Assembly: GCF_902364365.1 (NCBI RefSeq)
Contig: NZ_CABJDN010000001.1
Coordinates: forward strand, 682,001 to 746,000
From: Bacteroides intestinalis
GTDB lineage: Bacteria > Bacteroidota > Bacteroidia > Bacteroidales > Bacteroidaceae
Length of the DNA stretch: 64,000 nucleotides
Direction of reading: 5' to 3'
How positions within the stretch are numbered: position 1 is the first letter of the stretch; each line of letters starts with the position of its first letter. Positions 18,649-28,954 of this stretch are shown here, in pieces. The notes beneath the pieces are model-generated. The model did no database searches. It had not been told where the DNA came from and saw nothing but the letters and a program-made list of their open reading frames with translations. The position numbers were made by a program, and so were the translations under genes.

Positions 18649-19611
18649 ATGAAACTTATGAAGTATATTTATCTGGTTGTCTTAATCTCGGTATTGTTTG
18701 GTTGTGGCTCTTCCGGCATAACAGCAAAAGATGAAAGTAAATTATCGGTAGAGGGAACTTTCCTTGTGAACGGAAAAGGTGAAAAGATCGTTTTGCAAGG
18801 CATCAGTTTTGGCTGGCATAACTGGTGGCCTCGCTTTTACAATGCATCTGTAGTGAAACAGTTGAAGCAAGAATGGAACTGCACAGTAGTGCGTGTAGCA
18901 ATGGGAGTAGAACCCGATGGAGCATATCTGAATAATCCGGAGAGGGCAATAGCTTGTGTAACGGCAGTGGCCGATGAGGCTATTAAAAATAATATGTATG
19001 TCATTATCGACTGGCATAGCCACGGCATACATACAGAAGAGGCAAAGGAGTTTTTTATAAAAATGGCCAATCGCTACAAGGATTCGCCTTATGTGATTTA
19101 TGAGATATTCAATGAACCGGTAGAAGACTCCTGGGAGACAGTGAAGGCTTATTCGGAAGAGGTGATTCGCGTCATTCGTGCCATAGATACCGATAATGTG
19201 ATTTTGGTAGGTACTCCTCATTGGGATCAGGATGTCAATCTGGCTGCAGATAATCCTATAGTAGGATATAAGAATATCATGTACACATTGCATTTCTACG
19301 CTGCTACCCATGGACAGTATCTACGGGAGCGTGCCGACTATGCATTAAGTAAGGGATTGCCTCTGTTTGTGTCTGAGTGTGCCGGTATGGAAGCCAGCGG
19401 TGACGGACCTGTGAACCGACAAGAATGGGATGCTTGGCGTAATTGGATGCAGAAGCATGGCATCAGCTGGGTGTGCTGGTCGGTATCTGATAAAGATGAA
19501 ACTTGCTCTATGCTTTATCCTGATGCTTCATCTGAAGGCAACTGGGCAGAGAAAGATTTGAAAGACTGGGGGCGTATTGTGAAAAAGGAACTGCAAAAGG
19601 TGGAGGAATAA
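18649..19611 (+). CDS. GH5 endoglucanase-type enzyme (GH5_2-like), lipoprotein
   Basis: A 320-residue lipoprotein (VLFGC, Cys ~19) with a compact GH5 barrel. The motifs VVRVAMGVEPDGAYL and YVIIDWHSHG are GH5_2 (cellulase) features. Acid/base is Glu156 in IFNEPVE and the nucleophile is Glu243 in VSECAG. In a mannan PUL it may attack glucose-containing stretches of glucomannan, where a strict mannanase is less effective. An AGG AGT sequence 9-14 bp before the ATG is a better ribosome-binding site than most in this window. It is between GH5_7 and GH26 with spacings of 11 and 3 bp, clearly one operon. Confidence 0.87.
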   Translation: MKLMKYIYLVVLISVLFGCGSSGITAKDESKLSVEGTFLVNGKGEKIVLQGISFGWHNWWPRFYNASVVKQLKQEWNCTVVRVAMGVEPDGAYLNNPERAIACVTAVADEAIKNNMYVIIDWHSHGIHTEEAKEFFIKMANRYKDSPYVIYEIFNEPVEDSWETVKAYSEEVIRVIRAIDTDNVILVGTPHWDQDVNLAADNPIVGYKNIMYTLHFYAATHGQYLRERADYALSKGLPLFVSECAGMEASGDGPVNRQEWDAWRNWMQKHGISWVCWSVSDKDETCSMLYPDASSEGNWAEKDLKDWGRIVKKELQKVEE

Positions 19612-19614
19612 ATT

Positions 19615-20730
19615 ATGAAGCTTAAATTGATACTAATAATCTGCCTGCCGTCTTTCTTGGGGCTGAATCTTAAGGCTCAGTCTTTAGTAGATAATGAAGC
19701 TACAACCGAAACGAAAGCACTTTATCGGAATCTGTCGGAATTGGCAGGAAAGCATATTCTCTTCGGCCAGCAGGATGCAACCAATTATGGGCATGACTGG
19801 TCGGTAGGCGAAAATCGCAGTGATATAAAAGATGTATGCGGGTCTCATCCGGCTATGATTGGAGACGATTTTGACAAGCTGACCGTAAAAGATGAAAAAA
19901 GGTTGGAAGAAGGCAGAAAGCATTTGCTGAAAACCATTACGGATACGTATGAGCGTGGCGGAGTGATAACCATCTGCTGGCACAGTGTCAATCCGGTAAA
20001 TGGTGGTAGCTTTTATTGGGAGAAAAATCCTGTTGAAGCAGTGGCCCACATACTTCCGGGTGGCACAAAACATCAGCAGTATTTGTTGTATCTGGATCGC
20101 ATAGCCGAAGTGGCTCATGAAGCCAAAGGCAAGGGTGGAGAACTAATTCCTATAATATTCAGGCCTTTTCATGAATTTGATGGTGACTGGTTCTGGTGGG
20201 GAAGTGCACATTGCACTAAAAAAGAGTTTATCTGCTTGTGGCGTTTCACGGTAGATTACCTGAAAGATACAAAGCTAGTACACAATTTCTTGTATGCTTT
20301 CTCGCCTGACTGTAAGTTTACTACTGAGAAAGAGTATCTGGAACGCTATCCCGGCGATAAATATGTAGATATTCTGGGAACGGATAATTATTGGGATTTC
20401 CGTCCAGATGGGGCGAATAACCCGAAATTGGCAGTAGATAAATTAAAAATAGTATCAGATATTGCAAAGAATAAACAGAAACTGGCTGCATTGACCGAGA
20501 CTGGCTTAGAAGGAGTGACTAACCCGGAATGGTACACTTCAGTGTTATTGCCCATTTTGAAAAATCCCGCTATAAAACTGGCTTATGTTATGGTGTGGAG
20601 AAATGCGAACTATAATCCTAACCATTATTATGCTCCCTTCTCCGGTCATCCAGCCGAAGATGATTTCAGGAAATTCAAAGAAGATTCGCAGATTTATTTT
20701 GAAGACCGGTTACCGGATTTATATAAATAA
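19615..20730 (+). CDS. GH26 beta-mannanase (first of three)
   Basis: A 371-residue exported enzyme with a Sec signal (LPSFLGLNLKAQ) and no lipobox, so probably periplasmic and soluble. The GH26 barrel has acid/base Glu187 (FHEFDGDWFWWG) and nucleophile Glu295 (LTETGLEG). The N-terminal signature HILFGQQDATNYGHDW is that of Bacteroides GH26 mannanases, and RNANYNPNHYYAPF is the family C-terminal end. It starts 3 bp after the GH5_2 gene. Whether it is endo-acting or releases mannobiose cannot be read from the sequence. Confidence 0.9.
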   Translation: MKLKLILIICLPSFLGLNLKAQSLVDNEATTETKALYRNLSELAGKHILFGQQDATNYGHDWSVGENRSDIKDVCGSHPAMIGDDFDKLTVKDEKRLEEGRKHLLKTITDTYERGGVITICWHSVNPVNGGSFYWEKNPVEAVAHILPGGTKHQQYLLYLDRIAEVAHEAKGKGGELIPIIFRPFHEFDGDWFWWGSAHCTKKEFICLWRFTVDYLKDTKLVHNFLYAFSPDCKFTTEKEYLERYPGDKYVDILGTDNYWDFRPDGANNPKLAVDKLKIVSDIAKNKQKLAALTETGLEGVTNPEWYTSVLLPILKNPAIKLAYVMVWRNANYNPNHYYAPFSGHPAEDDFRKFKEDSQIYFEDRLPDLYK

Positions 20731-20778
20731 GAAATAGAGCAAGTTCTTTTATCATCATTGTATTATTATAGAATGATA

Positions 20779-20823
20779 GGGTAAAATAGTATCAGTGTGT
20801 GATTACGGAATCATGTATTTTTG
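20779..20823 (+). promoter_or_regulatory. Mannan-PUL promoter with operator (SusC/SusD unit)
   Basis: Operator GGGTAAAATAGTATCA (20779-20794) and -7 box TATTTTTG (20816-20823), start-to-start distance 37 bp. A leader of about 55-60 nt precedes the SusC ATG. Confidence 0.7.
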
Positions 20824-20887
20824 TAATCGGATAGCTTAATCAATTTTAAAACAAACTTGAATACAAAATTTTAATAACTTTACTTTG

Positions 20888-23800
20888 ATGCTGATGAAAA
20901 ACATGAAGGTGTTAAAATGGTGGTTTATCATAGCTTTACTTTGCTTGATACCTCAGTTAACTTTTGCACAGAATATTCAGGTGCAAGGTTCTATCACCGA
21001 TGAAATGGGAGAGACCATGATTGGTGTATCTGTCTTGATTAAAGGAACGGCAAGTGGTACAATTACTGATTCGGATGGTAATTTTACATTGTCGGTTCCT
21101 GCTGAAAGTACGTTGGTTGTTTCTTATGTTGGCTATAAAACTCAAGAAGTAAAAGTCGGGAATAGGAAGATACTTAAAATTTCGATGGATACTGATGCGC
21201 AAGCCTTGGATGAGGTTGTTGTCATTGCTTATGGACAACAGAAAAAGGTGACTGTAACAGGATCTGTTTCTAATGTTAACAGCAAAGAACTGCTAAAGTC
21301 ACCTTCTGCTTCTTTAGGTAATGCTATTTCAGGTAAATTACCGGGATTGTCTACCGTGCAGTACTCCGGTCTTCCTGGTGCTGATGATCCTACTATCTTT
21401 ATTCGTGGTCAAGCCTCTCTGAATGGTTCTACACCGTTGGTGTTGGTAGACGGGGTGGAGCGTTCGTTTACGCAGATTGATCCGAATGAAGTGGCTGATA
21501 TCACCGTGCTGAAAGATGCTTCAGCCACGGCTGTATATGGTGTACGTGGTGCAAACGGCGTGATACTCGTAACGACTAAACGTGGTGAAGCAGGTAAGAC
21601 TCAGATATCAGCTTCTACTTCATGGGGTGTTCAGACTGTTACTCAGTTCCTTGATTTTGCCGACTCCTATACGTATGCCAATACGTTCAATAATGCGCGT
21701 TTGTCTGATGGCAATAAACCGCGTTTTTCTGATGATGTTGTGGAGCATTTCAGGAGTCATGACCAGCCTCTTCTTTATCCTGATATCGACTGGATAGACT
21801 ACATAATGAAAGATGCTGCACTTCAAAGTCAACATAATATTTCGGTTACGGGAGGTAATAAGGTTGCACGTTATTTCGTTTCGTTAGGTATGTTAGATCA
21901 GGACGGTATGTTTAAGACTTTCGGAGATAATGAGAAGTCCAATTTCTCATACCGTCGCTACAATTACCGCGCTAACTTGGATATTTCCTTAGGTAAGATT
22001 CATGAATTATCCATCAACTTGGGCGGACGCTTGGAAAACAAACGCTCTATTGGAAATAATGGAGGCGATAATGGCGAGGAGTACATATTCCGTTATTTGA
22101 TGGATGCCCAGCCATTCTCGGGTGCAGGAATTGTTGACGGAAAATGGATTAAAACAAATCCTGCTTTGATAGACCCTACAAATTCAGAAAATGTGGTAAG
22201 CTCACGTGATGGTCTTGATACTTTCTATGGACAGGGCTATAAGGAAACTGCTACAAATGTACTGAATGTGGACTTGATTTATAAACTGAATATGGATTTC
22301 TTGACGAAGGGACTTGATTTCAGGATAAAAGGCTCATACAACTCTACTTATAATCATGTGAAGAATCGGACGAATGGAGCTCCGGCACAATATACACCCT
22401 ATTTGGATGACAGCGGAAATATTGTGTATCAAAGAAAAGGTGATTATTGGAACCTGGGCTATAATGAAAACTCATGGCCCAACAGAGACTGGTATGCTGA
22501 AGCAAGCTTTAACTACAACAGACGATTTGGCGGGCACAATGTAGGTGCACTCTTACTATATAATCAATCTAAGAGCTATTATCCGTGGGATGCCCAAAAC
22601 AGTACCTATATTTCTATTCCTAAAGGATATGTCGGTTTAGTAGGTCGTGTGACTTATGACTATAAACACAGGTATATGATTGATGCCAATATGGGCTACA
22701 ACGGTTCGGAAAACTTTGCGAAAGGCAATCGTTATGGATTCTTCCCTTCGGTTTCTATCGGATGGACTGCATCGGAAGAAAAGTTTTGGAAACCGGTAAA
22801 GTCGGTTGTGTCTTATTTGAAGTTGCGTGGCTCTTTGGGAACTGTGGGTAATGATAACTGTCAAGGATATCGCTATCTCTATTTGCCGGCTGCTTGGCAA
22901 ATTACAAACGGATATTATAATAATGTAGGCGACTTTGCAGGATATAACTTTGGTACCACTAATACTACATTCCTGAATGTGGCACGTGAATACTCTTCTG
23001 CTTCGCCTGATGTGACGTGGGAAACGGCGGTGAAATACAACTTTGGTTTTGATGCTAAATTCTGGGATGATAAGATTAGTTTGAGCTTTGACTATTTTAA
23101 AGAAGATCGTAAGAACATCCTGATTAATAATGAAAATATGATTCAGGCTCCCACAGCCTTGCGCCCCTCTTATATTAACTACGGACGGGTGAAGAACCAT
23201 GGTTATGAAATTACCCTGAGCTATTCGGACCGCATAGGTAAGGACTTCTCTTTTACGATATCGCCGACTTTATCATATGCCAAGAATAAAATAGTGGAGC
23301 AGGCAGAAATAACCAAACCTGATAAGTTGGTTAAGGCCGACAGTTATATGGGCAAGAAATTGGGCTTGAAAGAAGATACAGAAGTTTCCCCGGACTGGAC
23401 GTATGCTACTGGTAATTCAATAGGCTCCCGAAAAGGATACCTCTTCTTTGAGTTTTATGAGAAAGGGAAAACGGAAGAACGTTACAAAGCTGCTTATGGT
23501 GCAGACATGCCGTCTCAGTTGGTGGCAAGCTTGATGAATGGTGATGCAGTATATGTTGATTTGGACGGTGATGGTGTGATATCCGAAGAGTATGACCAGA
23601 TGCACATGGGATATACGGATAATCCTGAGTATACTTTTGCTTTGAATCTGAGTCTTCAATATAAGAATTTGGATTTCTCAATGTTATGGTCGGGCGCAAC
23701 GCATGTTTCCAGAAACTTGGATGGCGTATATCGCCAACCCTTCGGGCAGCAATATAACTCTTCTCTGCTGCAATGGGTGGTAGATAATGCCTGGACTCCG

Positions 23801-24112
23801 GAAACAGCTTCATCGGCTAAGCTGCCTCGTATAACTTTTGCCAATGAAAAGCAAAATCAGGCAAACTCTAATATCTGGTATTATGATGCCAAGTATATAC
23901 GTCTGAAGAATGTAGAAATCGGATATAATTTCAGGAACATATCATGGTTACCAAAATCAGCTAACCTGCGTTTGTATCTGAACGGAACGAACCTGTTGAC
24001 TTTTACTCCGCTGGATGCCAATGATCCGGAAAATACAGGCGGAGGTTACGGTTCATTCATTAAGTATCCGTTGATGCGTGTCTTTAATTTTGGTGTAAAG
24101 GTTAACTTCTAA
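20888..24112 (+). CDS. SusC-like TonB-dependent outer-membrane transporter (first)
   Basis: About 1074 residues. Signal peptide (ending LTFAQ), a carboxypeptidase-regulatory-like domain (~30-110; ITDEMGETMIGVSVLIKGT), a TonB box (LDEVVVIAYG), a plug domain ending with NGVILVTTKRG, and a 22-strand barrel closing with FNFGVKVNF. It imports oligosaccharides together with the SusD-like lipoprotein that follows after 11 bp. ATG 20888 is preferred over an upstream in-frame TTG; ATG 20894 is also possible. It is the first gene of a six-gene unit and should take up manno- or glucomanno-oligosaccharides. Confidence 0.93.
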   Translation: MLMKNMKVLKWWFIIALLCLIPQLTFAQNIQVQGSITDEMGETMIGVSVLIKGTASGTITDSDGNFTLSVPAESTLVVSYVGYKTQEVKVGNRKILKISMDTDAQALDEVVVIAYGQQKKVTVTGSVSNVNSKELLKSPSASLGNAISGKLPGLSTVQYSGLPGADDPTIFIRGQASLNGSTPLVLVDGVERSFTQIDPNEVADITVLKDASATAVYGVRGANGVILVTTKRGEAGKTQISASTSWGVQTVTQFLDFADSYTYANTFNNARLSDGNKPRFSDDVVEHFRSHDQPLLYPDIDWIDYIMKDAALQSQHNISVTGGNKVARYFVSLGMLDQDGMFKTFGDNEKSNFSYRRYNYRANLDISLGKIHELSINLGGRLENKRSIGNNGGDNGEEYIFRYLMDAQPFSGAGIVDGKWIKTNPALIDPTNSENVVSSRDGLDTFYGQGYKETATNVLNVDLIYKLNMDFLTKGLDFRIKGSYNSTYNHVKNRTNGAPAQYTPYLDDSGNIVYQRKGDYWNLGYNENSWPNRDWYAEASFNYNRRFGGHNVGALLLYNQSKSYYPWDAQNSTYISIPKGYVGLVGRVTYDYKHRYMIDANMGYNGSENFAKGNRYGFFPSVSIGWTASEEKFWKPVKSVVSYLKLRGSLGTVGNDNCQGYRYLYLPAAWQITNGYYNNVGDFAGYNFGTTNTTFLNVAREYSSASPDVTWETAVKYNFGFDAKFWDDKISLSFDYFKEDRKNILINNENMIQAPTALRPSYINYGRVKNHGYEITLSYSDRIGKDFSFTISPTLSYAKNKIVEQAEITKPDKLVKADSYMGKKLGLKEDTEVSPDWTYATGNSIGSRKGYLFFEFYEKGKTEERYKAAYGADMPSQLVASLMNGDAVYVDLDGDGVISEEYDQMHMGYTDNPEYTFALNLSLQYKNLDFSMLWSGATHVSRNLDGVYRQPFGQQYNSSLLQWVVDNAWTPETASSAKLPRITFANEKQNQANSNIWYYDAKYIRLKNVEIGYNFRNISWLPKSANLRLYLNGTNLLTFTPLDANDPENTGGGYGSFIKYPLMRVFNFGVKVNF

Positions 24113-24123
24113 AAATGTATCAG

Positions 24124-26094
24124 ATGAAAAAACTTAAATATATTATTGGTGCTGTTATAATAGCCTTTGGAGCCTCCATGTTCTCGGGATGTGTTGACCA
24201 GATTAAAGTGGGCGATGGCTTTCTGGAAAAGGCCGAAGGTGAAGATGTGGATGAAGACTTGATTTTCTCTAAGAAAGTATATACGGAATATTTGCTTTGG
24301 CAATGCTATGAAGGGCTTTATTCTCCGTTTAAGAATTGCTATACATTGAATTCCGGATTGATGGAAAGTCTGTCGGACATTATGCATTCTGAGTTGGGTT
24401 GGGATGATATAGGACGTATGTTCTATACCGGCAATCTTACGGCTGCTAACGCAAACGCAGGCTGGGTGCAGAGCCGTTTTGCCTTCATATCTCAGGGAGG
24501 CATTCAAAATATGAGTAACCAGTCCAAACGTTCCATCTGGAATTGTGTAAGAGACTGTGAGTTGCTGATTGACAATATTCATCGGGTGCCCGATATGACC
24601 GATGCTGAAAAGGCTCGCTATACAGCAGAAGCCAAAGTAATCCTTGCTACGAAGTATTTGGATGGTATTCGCCATTTTGGTGGTCTTCCTATTGTAGACC
24701 ATGCTTTTAAAGGAGAAGATCAGATGGAAGAAGGCCGTTCTTCCTTAGAGAAAACGGTAGCATTTACCGTAGGACTTTTGGATGAAGCGATTGCAGAACC
24801 TAATCTCCCCTGGAACTTACCGGATGCAGATTTGGCAACTTGGGCAGGACGTATGACAAAAGGTTCGGCTGTGGGCGTAAAGGCCAAACTGCTGCATTAT
24901 GTAGCCAGTCCGATTTTTAACAATGACACTCCTTATAGCACAGAGCAACCTCAGGATGCTGTTGATGCACGACAGGTATGGTATGGGAACTATGATGTAC
25001 AGCGCTGGCAGGCTGTGGTTGCGGCTTGTGAACAATTCTTCCAGATGAATGATGTAAATGGCGGCTATTATAAATTAGTAGAAGCATCTTCACCTACTGA
25101 AGACGGATATCGCTCCGCTTATCGTAAGGCCTATCGTGCCAGAGGAAATAAGGAAACTCTCGTAGAGGTACATGACCGTGTATATATGACCGATTGGGAC
25201 CAATCGCCAGCCAATGTTTGGCACTCGGGTGCATGTGCAGCCACGCTGGATTGGATGGAAATGTTTCCTTGGGCAGACGGGAAAGAGTATGACGGGCAGA
25301 AATACTATGGACAGAAGCCGGCTGAGAAAGATATCTTTGCTGATAGAGACCCTCGCTTGTATGAAACGATGGTAGTTCAGAAAAGAAATCTTAAATATCA
25401 GATTTATGGAGAAGATAACCCTATTCAGATGTGGGTTGGTGGAGAATTTAAAGTTTGCGGTTCAGACTGGGCTTGTAAACCGTGGGGATTTCCTACTTAT
25501 AAATATGTGCTCGATTTAGGCTCGGATGACCAGGGTGGGCAGGGAACCATTGATGATGAACCGATACAGGTGGCTTATTTGCGTTTAGCTGAGATTTATC
25601 TCATTTATGCAGAGGCTTTGGCTGAAACAGGTAAGAATGTGGAGGCCTTGAAACAACTCAATACGGTACGCCGCCGTGTGGGGTTGGGAGATATTGAGGT
25701 GATGAATCGTAATTTGAACCTGACTACAGATAAAAATAATTTGATTAAAGAAATCATGCGCGAACGTGCCTGTGAATTGGGATTTGAGTGTGAGAACCGG
25801 CTCCATGACATGAACCGCCGTTTAATGGTCGATGACTTTAAAAAACAGCTGCGTGGTATGCGTGTCTATCGTTTGGACGAGCAGGGCAATCGTGTAGAGA
25901 AAGCATGGAGTAAAGATAGTGGTGAGCCTTTCCCGACTAATTTTGAATATGAGGCTTATGATATTCAGGGAAGCAACCCTCGTTTTGTGTGGAGTAACCC
26001 GGAACGTTGGTCCAATAAATGGATTTTGGCTCCTCTGCCTCCCGAAGAGATCAACAAGAATTATGGTCTAACGCAGAATCCCGGTTGGAATTAA
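24124..26094 (+). CDS. SusD-like surface glycan-binding lipoprotein (first)
   Basis: About 656 residues, a RagB/SusD family lipoprotein (ASMFSGC, Cys ~21). The C-terminal SusD signature is visible: YLRLAEIYLIYAEALAETGK, the RRRVGLG segment and a final PPEEINKNYGLTQNPGW. The start is placed at ATG 24124, which begins a good lipoprotein signal; an ATG three codons earlier is less likely. It works as the lid of the SusC-like transporter encoded immediately upstream. Confidence 0.92.
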   Translation: MKKLKYIIGAVIIAFGASMFSGCVDQIKVGDGFLEKAEGEDVDEDLIFSKKVYTEYLLWQCYEGLYSPFKNCYTLNSGLMESLSDIMHSELGWDDIGRMFYTGNLTAANANAGWVQSRFAFISQGGIQNMSNQSKRSIWNCVRDCELLIDNIHRVPDMTDAEKARYTAEAKVILATKYLDGIRHFGGLPIVDHAFKGEDQMEEGRSSLEKTVAFTVGLLDEAIAEPNLPWNLPDADLATWAGRMTKGSAVGVKAKLLHYVASPIFNNDTPYSTEQPQDAVDARQVWYGNYDVQRWQAVVAACEQFFQMNDVNGGYYKLVEASSPTEDGYRSAYRKAYRARGNKETLVEVHDRVYMTDWDQSPANVWHSGACAATLDWMEMFPWADGKEYDGQKYYGQKPAEKDIFADRDPRLYETMVVQKRNLKYQIYGEDNPIQMWVGGEFKVCGSDWACKPWGFPTYKYVLDLGSDDQGGQGTIDDEPIQVAYLRLAEIYLIYAEALAETGKNVEALKQLNTVRRRVGLGDIEVMNRNLNLTTDKNNLIKEIMRERACELGFECENRLHDMNRRLMVDDFKKQLRGMRVYRLDEQGNRVEKAWSKDSGEPFPTNFEYEAYDIQGSNPRFVWSNPERWSNKWILAPLPPEEINKNYGLTQNPGWN

Positions 26095-26118
26095 TATTTG
26101 ATTTTAAAATTGCGAACA

Positions 26119-28935
26119 ATGAAAAGACATCATAAAATCTTTAAATTAAGCTTGGCTGCTGTGTGTGCTACAGTCACACTGAATATGAATGCTCAAAGTT
26201 CCTTGATTGACTACAAGAATGGTAAAGTCGATTTAGGAATGGGCGTTGAGCAGAGCCAATTGTTTTCTACGGCTGCTACGCAGACTATCAGCGGTGAAGA
26301 ATTAGAGAAGACTGCTGCAATCTCCCTGAAAGATGCACTTTACGGCAGGTTGCTGGGACTAACTGCTCTGAAGCAGGGTGGCTTCTCAGGCAGTGATGGT
26401 TACGGCGCAACGATGAGTATACGTGGTAATCAGACTACCAGCGAGAATAATATACTGATTCTGGTGGATGGGATAGAACGCTCCATTGATTATATGACCA
26501 TAGCTGAAGTCGAATCTGTGACGGTGTTAAGAGATGCCGCGGCGGTTGCCCTTTATGGTTATCAAGGTGTCAATGGCGTTATTCTGGTAAAGACGAAACG
26601 TGGAATAACCGATGGACATCGTTTATCAGTATCTTATGATCATAAATTTACTTTTAATCCTAAGGTGGCCGATTTTGTTGATGCTTATACCTATGCACAA
26701 GCCATCAACAAAGCCCGTTCCAACGATGGATTATCAGCAATGTATAACAACTACGAACTGAATGCCTTCCAGACAGGGCTCGAACCTTATTATTACCCCA
26801 ATGTAAACTGGAAAGACGAAGCCTTCAAGGATATGGGTTCTGAAGATAAACTGAATCTGTCGATGAAAGGTGGTAATGATAAGTTGCAATACTTCGCTAT
26901 GTTGGATTATACCGATAGTCGTGGTATTCTTGAAGGAACTGACCAAGGTAATTATTCCTCACAACTGAAATTCTCGAAAGCGAATGTACGTGCGAATCTG
27001 GACGCTCAATTGACCTCTACTACGACAATGCAGGTAAATGCATTGGGAAGTTTCTTTGAAACGAATCGTCCGAACGGCGCAGACCCTAATGGCTTGACTT
27101 GGATGCTTTATCAGACACCGGCTTCCGCTTTTCCGGTGAAGAATGATCCAAATGGGGAGTTGGCTGATGTGTGGGGAGGAAATACGACCTATGGTATGAA
27201 TAATGTGGTTGCACAGATACAAGGTTCAGGATTCCTGAAGTCTCATGCGCGTATGTTTCAAGGAGATGTTACCTTGAAGCAAGACTTGGGCTTTTGGGTA
27301 GAAGGTTTGAGTGTATCGGCCCGTGCCGGTTACAATAACTTCTCGGAGATTTACGAATCAAATGCATTGGGTTATATGTACGGTTACCAGAGATATACAT
27401 TCGATTCTAATGGTGTACCATCGGGGCTGACAACATATTCTGCAGGTAATAAGACAAACAACCTGGATTATAATTATTACATCAATAAGCATAATCGTTC
27501 TTCTTATCTGTCCGTATCTGCCGATTATCAAACTTCTTTCCGTGAAGATGATAACTTCTCAGCATCTTTAATCTGGCATCAGAAGAATACAACATCTAAT
27601 GGTCAATATATGACTTTTAACCGCATGAATGTGATGGGCTATCTGCATTATGACCTGAAACAGAAATATATGGCAGACTTGGTATTGGCAATGAATGGTT
27701 CCAGCCGCTCGTATCCGCAGAAGTGGTCGTTTGCACCGACGCTTTCATTGGGATATATTTATGCTAATAAGGATGATGCTTCGTTCCTGAATTTCGGTAA
27801 GGTACGTATGTCGGCAGGCATACAGCATACAGATTATGTACCCATTCAGGGACTTTGGCTGGAGAATTACAATGGTGGCGGTGGCGATTATTATTTTGGT
27901 GCCGGTACAGGTTCACAGGGCTGGGGTACTTTCATCGGATATCAGCCGACCCGTACTTTCAATCTGGAGACTGCCTATAAATTCAATATCGGAACGGATC
28001 TTAGACTGGCTAAATCTGTGGACGTGAATGTAGATGTTTACTATCAATTGCGTGATGACATTCTGCTTTCTGGTGACGGATTGAACTCATCCGTAATGGG
28101 TATTCCTTCCTCGTATGTAAATCAAGGAAGAGTTGCAAGCTATGGTGTTGAAGTGGGAGCTAACTGGGTGAAGAGACTGAACAATGATTTGTTATTTAAT
28201 GTAGGCGGAAGTTTCACCTGGGGGCGCAATAAGCAACTCCGTACCATTGAGAATGTAGCTTATGATTATTTGTCTGCTGTTGGCGGACGTGTGAATCAGC
28301 CCTGGGGACTGGAAGTTGTCGGTTTCTTCAAGGACGAAGAGGATATTGCCAACTCACCCCGGCAGAACTTTGATGTCTGCAAACCCGGTGACTTTAAGTA
28401 TAAGGATCAGAATGGAGATAAGGTAATTAATGAAGATGATGAAGTGAAGATGGGTTATGATACTTCTATTCCGGAACTGAATTATGCGCTGAATTTGGGC
28501 TTTCGTTATAAAAACGTCGGATTTAATGCCATGTTTCAGGGAGCAGGCATGTATACCGCTTATTTGGGAACGACAGGTGTCTGGACTCCCTTGGTAGATG
28601 GAGCTAATTTGTCGAAAGAGTATTATGAAAACAGCTGGGATATGAGTAACAACCCTATCTATCCGCGTTTGACGTCACGTACTAACAATAATAACTACCG
28701 TGCCAACAACGTGTGGTATAAGAATGTAAATTTTCTGAAACTTAGAAACTGTGAGGTTTATTATTACTTACCGGAGAAATGGACCTCAAAGGTAAGAATG
28801 TCTCAGTGCAAAGTATTTGTGAAAGGTGAGAACCTGATGACTTTGACTAACCTGAAAGTGATGGATCCCGAAAATATAGGAACCAATTATCCTACTTTAA
28901 TGGGAGTGAATCTGGGTGTATCTCTGAAGTTCTAA
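26119..28935 (+). CDS. SusC-like TonB-dependent transporter (second), without N-terminal regulatory domain
   Basis: About 938 residues. After the signal peptide (TLNMNAQS) the protein goes directly into a short linker and the plug domain (AISLKDALYGRLLGL ... NGVILVKTKRG). The carboxypeptidase-regulatory-like domain present in the first SusC is absent, and no canonical DEVVV TonB box is seen; a VDLGMGVEQ segment sits at that position. The barrel appears complete and ends LMGVNLGVSLKF. ATG 26119 is preferred over an upstream TTG. It is paired with the next SusD gene (19-bp gap), so the operon encodes two distinct import complexes. Confidence 0.9.
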   Translation: MKRHHKIFKLSLAAVCATVTLNMNAQSSLIDYKNGKVDLGMGVEQSQLFSTAATQTISGEELEKTAAISLKDALYGRLLGLTALKQGGFSGSDGYGATMSIRGNQTTSENNILILVDGIERSIDYMTIAEVESVTVLRDAAAVALYGYQGVNGVILVKTKRGITDGHRLSVSYDHKFTFNPKVADFVDAYTYAQAINKARSNDGLSAMYNNYELNAFQTGLEPYYYPNVNWKDEAFKDMGSEDKLNLSMKGGNDKLQYFAMLDYTDSRGILEGTDQGNYSSQLKFSKANVRANLDAQLTSTTTMQVNALGSFFETNRPNGADPNGLTWMLYQTPASAFPVKNDPNGELADVWGGNTTYGMNNVVAQIQGSGFLKSHARMFQGDVTLKQDLGFWVEGLSVSARAGYNNFSEIYESNALGYMYGYQRYTFDSNGVPSGLTTYSAGNKTNNLDYNYYINKHNRSSYLSVSADYQTSFREDDNFSASLIWHQKNTTSNGQYMTFNRMNVMGYLHYDLKQKYMADLVLAMNGSSRSYPQKWSFAPTLSLGYIYANKDDASFLNFGKVRMSAGIQHTDYVPIQGLWLENYNGGGGDYYFGAGTGSQGWGTFIGYQPTRTFNLETAYKFNIGTDLRLAKSVDVNVDVYYQLRDDILLSGDGLNSSVMGIPSSYVNQGRVASYGVEVGANWVKRLNNDLLFNVGGSFTWGRNKQLRTIENVAYDYLSAVGGRVNQPWGLEVVGFFKDEEDIANSPRQNFDVCKPGDFKYKDQNGDKVINEDDEVKMGYDTSIPELNYALNLGFRYKNVGFNAMFQGAGMYTAYLGTTGVWTPLVDGANLSKEYYENSWDMSNNPIYPRLTSRTNNNNYRANNVWYKNVNFLKLRNCEVYYYLPEKWTSKVRMSQCKVFVKGENLMTLTNLKVMDPENIGTNYPTLMGVNLGVSLKF

Positions 28936-28954
28936 CTGATAAAAATGAATTGAT

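Noticed and set aside
26119..28935. The shorter second SusC as a frameshifted or truncated pseudogene
   Set aside because: It has its own signal peptide, complete plug and barrel, and no extra SusC sequence was seen upstream in another frame.
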